From Aquimonas sp041395245 (GTDB lineage Bacteria; Pseudomonadota; Gammaproteobacteria; Xanthomonadales; Xanthomonadaceae): a stretch of 64,000 bases of DNA. A program made the translations under genes and the position numbers. This document shows positions 59,382 through 64,000 of the stretch, piece after piece; the first letter of the stretch is position 1, and each line of letters starts with the position of its first letter. Location of the stretch: assembly GCA_041395245.1 (NCBI GenBank), contig JAWLAY010000023.1:1-64000 (forward strand), given 5' to 3'. The notes under the pieces were generated by a model. The model saw only the letters and a list, made by a program, of their open reading frames with translations. It ran no database searches and was not told the origin of the DNA.

Positions 59382-61523
59382 TTACTGCGCGCGGATAACG
59401 GCGGGGTTCTGGATAAGCACCGTGGTGCCGCCGGAGGCGAGGAAGCTGGCCATTTGACCCTGCATTTCCATCGTTGCCGCCAGTGAGGCGGCAGGCGACA
59501 GAAGGGACCCATGATCACCCGCCACGAAACGCACCACGCCGCGAACGCCGGTCGCCGACTGCGTGGTGGCAGTCAAGGGTGACAGGCCCAGTGCGCGAAT
59601 CAGTGGCTCGGTGCCGGACAGGGGCGCACCGGCTACCGCGTTCGGAATCACCTGATCGGGCAACACGTCGCTTCCGTTTCCGACCACTTCGTGCAACAGG
59701 ATCGACTTCAGCGGCGTCGCAAACGCGTAGTTGATCGGATCTGCCGAGTCGATGACCTGCTGGGTTGCGCCGAAGAAGCTGTCATAGGTCGCGGTGCCGG
59801 GCTGCAGACCCGCCGAGGCAGCCAGACCAGCGCGGATGCGCGGACCGAAGGTGGGCGAGGCTTCGAGCAAGCGCGCGATGCCGCCGCCGGGCACCGACAA
59901 GACTGCCTGATTGACGGTCGGCTCCAAGGCCACGAACTGGGTTCCCACGATGGAGCCCAGCGACTGCCCGGTAAAGGCAATGCGCGAACCGTCGAAGTCG
60001 GCACCATTGCCGTCGAAATCAATGCTGGGGATGGTCTTGGCCAGAACGAACAGGTCCGCCACGCCCTGACGCACGTTGTCACGCGAAGTCAGCAGTGAGG
60101 ACAGATTGATGAAGTGCGTGCCGGAATCGTCCGCGTTGCCGTCGGGACCGGCGGCACCGGTGCTGTTGTCGACGTAATCGACCGCAAAGGTGCGTTCATT
60201 GGCGACCGGACCGAACGGCGAATTCTCGATATTGAACGGGCTGCTCGTGGGCAGGCCGTGCAAGGGCAGATCGATGGCAACGACCGCGAACCCTTGTGCC
60301 GCGAGGGTGGCAGAAATGGCCAACGCATCCGAACGATTGCGGGTGATGCCGTGCTGGAAGATCACCACGGGCCAGCCCGCTTCAGGCTTGGTACGACCCG
60401 AACTGGCGTTCGGCACCGTCGCAATTACCGGGACCGTCTGCGTGCCGGTCGGCACCGGAATCGGATTGGCAAATGTGATGTTGGTGGACGTTGGATCGAG
60501 CCCGGCATTCGCCAGCGCTTCGATGTAGGCCCCAGGAGCGGCCTTCCAGAATCCGTTCAAGGGCGCGATGGGATTCTCTGCACTCGGTGCAGACAGGTAA
60601 TAAGGAACCGTCAGCGTACCGATGTAGATGTCCGCAATCGGCGGCAATCCGGCAGCCGAGGTGTTCATGCCCGTCGGCACCAACGTGGCGGCGCCGGGCT
60701 GGGTGATCGCACGGACCGTCTGCATGACCGGCGTTACGCTCTGCGTGGTGGCAACCCACGACACGACCACTTCACTGCTGGGAATACCCGCTGCAGCGGC
60801 CACGGCGAGATGCGAATTGGTCAGCTGACGCAAGGGCTCCAGCGCACAGGCGGTGGCCGTCGGCAACATCGGCTCGGTGCTGGCCCCGCCGGAGCAGAGC
60901 GGCGCGGTGCGCTTGGTGAGGAAGTAGGTCTGCTCGGGGGTGGCGTCGTTGCCACGCGCATCGCGCACGTCGTCGGTCACCACCACCATGTAGGAAGTGA
61001 GCTGTGCCAGCGGCTTGAGCGGAACAATGGCGAAGGTGCGACCCGTCGCATCGGTGGACACCGGCGCCGTGACGAAATCGACACCCGCCGTCAGTTCGCG
61101 GGTTAGCCCCGTGGTGCCGCCGCCTGGTCCGGACAGAGTTACCTGGAACATGCGGACCGACTGGCCCGGAACCACGGTTGCGGGATTGGGCGCCGCGCTG
61201 AACGAGAAGGTCCACGGCGTGGTGGTGCTCCAGCCGTCGAGGCTGTTCAGCGCCACCTGCGGATTGCTGAAATCGGCCGGATTGGCCGTTCCCAGTGGAA
61301 TGTTCAAGGTCAAGTCACGCGTACCTGACAACAGCAGGTTGTTCGGCAGGGGAATGACGCCCGCTGAAGGATTGAAGCGTGCGGTGATGACGCCATTGAC
61401 GGCGCTTCCACTGTCATTGGTGGCGGGTGCGGTGGCGACGGCGCGTGGGCTGTTGCTGGAGCTGCTGCAAGCAGAGAGCAGCAACGCCGACAGGGCCATC
61501 GACAGGGTCAATCGAGCCTGCAT
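59382..61523 (-). CDS. VolA-type surface lipase lipoprotein
   Basis: The start is ATG 61523 (AAGGA seven bases upstream; ATG 61529 is too close). The protein has 713 residues. Lipoprotein signal with Cys19 in ALSALLLSAC. An N-terminal Pla/VolA-like domain (FNPSAGVIPLPNNLLLSGT) precedes an alpha/beta-hydrolase domain: FQHGITRNRSDA, nucleophile Ser in FTGQSLGSIVG (about 521), and a likely catalytic His in GDHGSLL. The related VolA protein is a surface lysophospholipase. It is the first gene of the cluster, 49 bp downstream of a perfect 20-bp palindrome. Substrate specificity is inferred. Confidence 0.88.
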   Translation of the reverse strand: MQARLTLSMALSALLLSACSSSSNSPRAVATAPATNDSGSAVNGVITARFNPSAGVIPLPNNLLLSGTRDLTLNIPLGTANPADFSNPQVALNSLDGWSTTTPWTFSFSAAPNPATVVPGQSVRMFQVTLSGPGGGTTGLTRELTAGVDFVTAPVSTDATGRTFAIVPLKPLAQLTSYMVVVTDDVRDARGNDATPEQTYFLTKRTAPLCSGGASTEPMLPTATACALEPLRQLTNSHLAVAAAAGIPSSEVVVSWVATTQSVTPVMQTVRAITQPGAATLVPTGMNTSAAGLPPIADIYIGTLTVPYYLSAPSAENPIAPLNGFWKAAPGAYIEALANAGLDPTSTNITFANPIPVPTGTQTVPVIATVPNASSGRTKPEAGWPVVIFQHGITRNRSDALAISATLAAQGFAVVAIDLPLHGLPTSSPFNIENSPFGPVANERTFAVDYVDNSTGAAGPDGNADDSGTHFINLSSLLTSRDNVRQGVADLFVLAKTIPSIDFDGNGADFDGSRIAFTGQSLGSIVGTQFVALEPTVNQAVLSVPGGGIARLLEASPTFGPRIRAGLAASAGLQPGTATYDSFFGATQQVIDSADPINYAFATPLKSILLHEVVGNGSDVLPDQVIPNAVAGAPLSGTEPLIRALGLSPLTATTQSATGVRGVVRFVAGDHGSLLSPAASLAATMEMQGQMASFLASGGTTVLIQNPAVIRAQ

Positions 61524-61571
61524 GTTCATGTCCTTCTGGTGACCGGGGTGATGAATCAGGCGTTAATGTAA

Positions 61572-61591
61572 CCAGCGCTTGCAAGCGCTGG
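61572..61591. promoter_or_regulatory. Perfect 20-bp palindrome upstream of the lipase cluster
   Basis: CCAGCGCTTG is followed directly by its reverse complement CAAGCGCTGG, 49-68 bp before the lipase start at 61523. A second short inverted repeat (TGTTGC-TTT-GCAACA, 61626-61640) lies further upstream. A palindrome without spacer suits a dimeric repressor of the TetR type. No regulator gene lies next to it. Confidence 0.6.
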
Positions 61592-61747
61592 CAATTCTCT
61601 GCCGTATGGTCACAGGCATCACTAATGTTGCTTTGCAACAGTTGCCTTGAAATGTCACTGCACAGCACCCGGCGAGCCCGTGGAGGGTTGCTGGCGAAAG
61701 CATACGACGCGATGGGCCGATAACCTCCTTAAGCCGTTGATTTGGAG

Positions 61748-62668
61748 TCATGCCGGCCCGTCGCCGAAGTCCTCTGCGGTCGGATGGAAGCAACGCGGCG
61801 CGACCGAAAAGGACTGCCAGTCGCCGCCATCGGCGACCTGATCTTCGTAAACGCGCTGCAACATCGATAGTTTTGATGCCCACGGCTCACCGCGCCTCAC
61901 CAGCCACATCAGAAGCGCTTTCAGCGCAGGATCGGGAATCCGGACAACACGCGGTGACGGTCGCAGCGTTCGCAGTACGCGTTGCCAGATTTCGATCCAG
62001 TCGACGGCCTCCGGACCGGGCAACCGATGGATGCCGGTCGACGCGCGTTCGGCGGTCGTGGCATGGAGGATCACCCGAGCGATATCCGCCGCATGCACGG
62101 GCTGGCGCAAGCCCTGCGCACGCGCGGGCCACGGCAGCACACGCCACCGTGCCGCCAGACGACGCATCGGTGTCAGGGTGCGATCCACACCCGCGCCATA
62201 GATCAACCCGCAGCGCAGGATGCAGCAGTCGGCACCGAGTGCCTCGGCACGCGCAAGCACGCGCTGCTCCGCCGCCTGCAGGCGTATCGCGAGTGCCGCA
62301 TCGACGGCATTCACCGAGGCCCATTTCCATTGCGCACTCAACGAGGACAGGCAGACGATTCGTAGCCCAGACGGGACGAGCGTGCGCTCCAGCAGATCCA
62401 CGAAGTGATCAAGCGGACCCGCGCAGATCAGGCTGCCCGGCGTCGCGTCTGGCCAGTTCAGATCCACGCTCTGCAGGTCGGCCTGCTGCCACACCAGGTC
62501 GTCCGTTGTGGTCGCGGGCTGCGGCTGTCGACTGTAGGCCACCACGCGCATCCCGCTCGACCGCAGCAGCGGCAGAAGGAAACGTCCGACTGCACCGGTC
62601 GCGCCCCACACGTGTGCGATGCCGTGTGCGTCGGCAGGGCGTGCGTCCTGATGTCTGCATTGCTCCAT
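61748..62668 (-). CDS. NAD(P)-dependent epimerase/dehydratase-like protein (SDR)
   Basis: The protein has 306 residues. The extended-SDR Rossmann motif is WGATGAVGRFLLPLL. Downstream are SLSSLSAQWKW, CGLIYGAGVDRTLTPMRRL and QPVHAADIARVI, a typical pattern of NAD-dependent sugar-nucleotide or steroid epimerases. The Tyr-x-x-x-Lys catalytic pair is not clearly present, so the reaction is uncertain. It is divergent from the gene at 62700 and upstream of the lipase operon by about 220 bp. Confidence 0.75.
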   Translation of the reverse strand: MEQCRHQDARPADAHGIAHVWGATGAVGRFLLPLLRSSGMRVVAYSRQPQPATTTDDLVWQQADLQSVDLNWPDATPGSLICAGPLDHFVDLLERTLVPSGLRIVCLSSLSAQWKWASVNAVDAALAIRLQAAEQRVLARAEALGADCCILRCGLIYGAGVDRTLTPMRRLAARWRVLPWPARAQGLRQPVHAADIARVILHATTAERASTGIHRLPGPEAVDWIEIWQRVLRTLRPSPRVVRIPDPALKALLMWLVRRGEPWASKLSMLQRVYEDQVADGGDWQSFSVAPRCFHPTAEDFGDGPA

Positions 62669-62699
62669 CCGCTATCCCGATCCACGATGGCAAGATCAC

Positions 62700-63128
62700 A
62701 TGATGCGCATCCCGCCCGAGGCGTGCCAAGCACGAAGGACCCAAGCACCGGTGAGTAATCCCAACCCAACCACGCCGATTGCCGATACAGCGCCAGATCA
62801 CCACGCCAGACACCTGTGCCTGCGCATGATGGTCGATGCCGTCAACCAGACTGCCGCCGAACACCTGGCTGCCACGCTCGCTTCGACACTCTGCTTGGGC
62901 ACGACGAGCGACGTTGAATCGATCGAGCGCTACCCCAAGTTCGATGCCTGCTACGAGATCACCCTCGAATTGCCGGGCGGTGCCGCCACTGATGTTCTCG
63001 CCATCAGCCCCGAAGGCTGGACCGACGCGGATTTCGCAGGCGATGGTTCGGCGGTGTGGAATCGCGAGGAAGGCCGATATTTCCTGCTTACCCAGGTCCG
63101 CTGGGCCGAGCTCTACTGGAGGCAGTGA
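62700..63128 (+). CDS. Hypothetical protein
   Basis: The protein has 142 residues from ATG 62700; a GTG near 62751 may be the true start because the first 17 residues look non-coding. The likely core (HHARHLCLRMMVDAVNQ to RYFLLTQVRWAELYWRQ) has the hydrophobic pattern of a small soluble alpha/beta protein. No domain was recognised. It is divergent from the SDR gene with 31 bp between. The stop is followed by 111 bp without a gene. Confidence 0.55.
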   Translation: MMRIPPEACQARRTQAPVSNPNPTTPIADTAPDHHARHLCLRMMVDAVNQTAAEHLAATLASTLCLGTTSDVESIERYPKFDACYEITLELPGGAATDVLAISPEGWTDADFAGDGSAVWNREEGRYFLLTQVRWAELYWRQ

Positions 63129-63239
63129 CCCCGCGTCTACTTCGCAGCGTCAAGGGAAACGACCTCAGCGCGGGCGATAGGCGTTTCTTCAGATCGCGAG
63201 ATGGAAACGACGCTGTCGGCATTCCGCTTCGACAGACTC

Positions 63240-64000
63240 CTAGACACCCAGCACCAGATCTTCGGCAACCACCTGATCGATGCGAATCTGGTTGGCGAAC
63301 AGGGAAAACGCCAGAAATCCCGCCAGTCCGTTGGCACGCTGTGCCCAGGGCGGCAGATACAAGGGTTCGGCGATGGTGCCGTCCTCGAACAAGGGCTCGA
63401 GCGTGAACACGTCATGCAAGGCCATCTTGCCCGCAAACAGCAGATGGGTCAGCCGCGGGCGACGGTGTTTCAAGGCCCAGCGAAAGAAAGTGTGCACGCT
63501 CAACATGCCATGCAGGTAGACCGCATCCTTGGTGAACGCGGCACCGCCACTGGTGGGACAACCGCGAAACACGCGCTGCGCGGATGAAAAGCTCTCGGCT
63601 TCGCTCTGCCCCTGTTCGAGGAAGTAACGAAACACGTCGATGAAGTCCGCGCCGTTCAGCGCCATGTCGATGGCGAGGATGCGCAAGGACAAACGCTTCA
63701 GTCGCGGCAGGTCGATGGCGCCGGTGATCAGCTCGGCGAAGGTCGCCAGCCCTTCCTGCGTGGCGATCACTCGCGGCGCGGTGCGCGACAGACTGCGCAC
63801 ATGCGGCTGCTCGCGACCATTCAGTCCGGTCAGCGAGTGCACGAAGGCTTCGTGCTCCAGCAACTGGCGCAGATCGTATTCGGTGAATGCGGTATCGGCG
63901 CGCAGACGAATGCGGGTTGGCCCGGCCGCCGCCTTCGCAATCAGGTCGGGATCGATCTCGACAGTCACCCGATGGCCGACAAAGAACCGGTCCAGTGCGG
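63240..64000 (-). CDS. Flavohemoglobin-expression-modulating QEGLA-motif protein (C-terminal part)
   Basis: The frame continues to the window edge, so about 253 C-terminal codons are seen, ending VVAEDLVLGV. The signature QEGLA is present in PRVIATQEGLATFAELI, with HSLTGLNGREQP before it. Upstream in-frame residues (LDRFFVGHRV) also fit the family, so GTG 63968 is not the start. The family belongs to DUF1704 and has been linked to flavohemoglobin levels; some members resemble metallopeptidases (tyrosine-MATCAPs). No partner is visible in the window. Confidence 0.85.
   Translation of the reverse strand, partial: ALDRFFVGHRVTVEIDPDLIAKAAAGPTRIRLRADTAFTEYDLRQLLEHEAFVHSLTGLNGREQPHVRSLSRTAPRVIATQEGLATFAELITGAIDLPRLKRLSLRILAIDMALNGADFIDVFRYFLEQGQSEAESFSSAQRVFRGCPTSGGAAFTKDAVYLHGMLSVHTFFRWALKHRRPRLTHLLFAGKMALHDVFTLEPLFEDGTIAEPLYLPPWAQRANGLAGFLAFSLFANQIRIDQVVAEDLVLGV

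Noticed and set aside
1..64000. CRISPR array, tRNA, rRNA, integron cassette site or plasmid origin
   Set aside because: No spaced direct repeats, cloverleaf or rRNA-like tracts, attC-like pair or iteron cluster were seen on either strand.

Overview
The window is GC-rich, densely coded chromosomal DNA from a gammaproteobacterium. The likeliest group is Lysobacterales (Xanthomonadales: Lysobacteraceae or Rhodanobacteraceae). The reasons are the GroEL tail, the many secreted beta-propeller-type proteins ending in a short F-x-x-G-F-E tag, the GT83/GT2/LAB_N envelope operon, and the VolA-type lipase next to DUF1302/DUF1329 genes. No rRNA, tRNA or CRISPR array was seen. All assignments come from reading the sequence; no database search was run.

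Layout. 1-1910: a redox module, with a membrane haem-type protein (leaving the window) divergent from a ferredoxin/FAD oxidoreductase. 1521-14373: a mosaic bounded by two 1,367-bp direct repeats (1521-2887 and 13007-14373). Left copy: intact oxidoreductase, truncated GT83 glycosyltransferase. Right copy: truncated oxidoreductase, intact glycosyltransferase. This is what single-crossover integration of an 11,486-bp circle would leave. Between the repeats lie an FHA gene fragment, two frameshifted secreted-protein genes, an ABC permease tail, an IS91 fragment interrupted by an ISCR-like rolling-circle element, a groEL 3' fragment with its own terminator, chemoreceptor and PAS fragments, and an ISL3-family IS whose right end abuts the second repeat exactly.

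13545-21965 is an envelope region: two GT83 enzymes flanking a degenerate sensor kinase, a GT2 enzyme, a duplicated LAB_N protein and a BaeSR-like two-component pair. 22081-33108 holds an exported intradiol dioxygenase fused to two repeat domains, glgC-glgA, and several secreted or lipoprotein genes. 33321-35909 is a NarL/DesK-type regulator-kinase pair. 35917-44979 has more secreted proteins, RluE, an exported methyltransferase-fold lipoprotein and a 165-bp palindromic element. 44996-49586 holds an ECF sigma/protein-kinase operon and aceK. 49682-52138 has a lipoprotein, yjdM and a class D beta-lactamase. 52281-61523 is a lipase-DUF1302-DUF1329-YCF48-MMPL cluster with a perfect 20-bp palindrome upstream and an internal terminator. 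The window ends in the middle of a QEGLA-family gene.

Themes. The window is rich in exported proteins and envelope modification. Seven proteins carry the F-x-x-G-F-E tag, six at the extreme C-terminus and one just after the signal peptide. The 2.9-13 kb segment is a rearranged, IS-driven patchwork. Whether the single-base frameshifts at 6.28-6.93 kb are biological decay or consensus errors cannot be settled from sequence alone.
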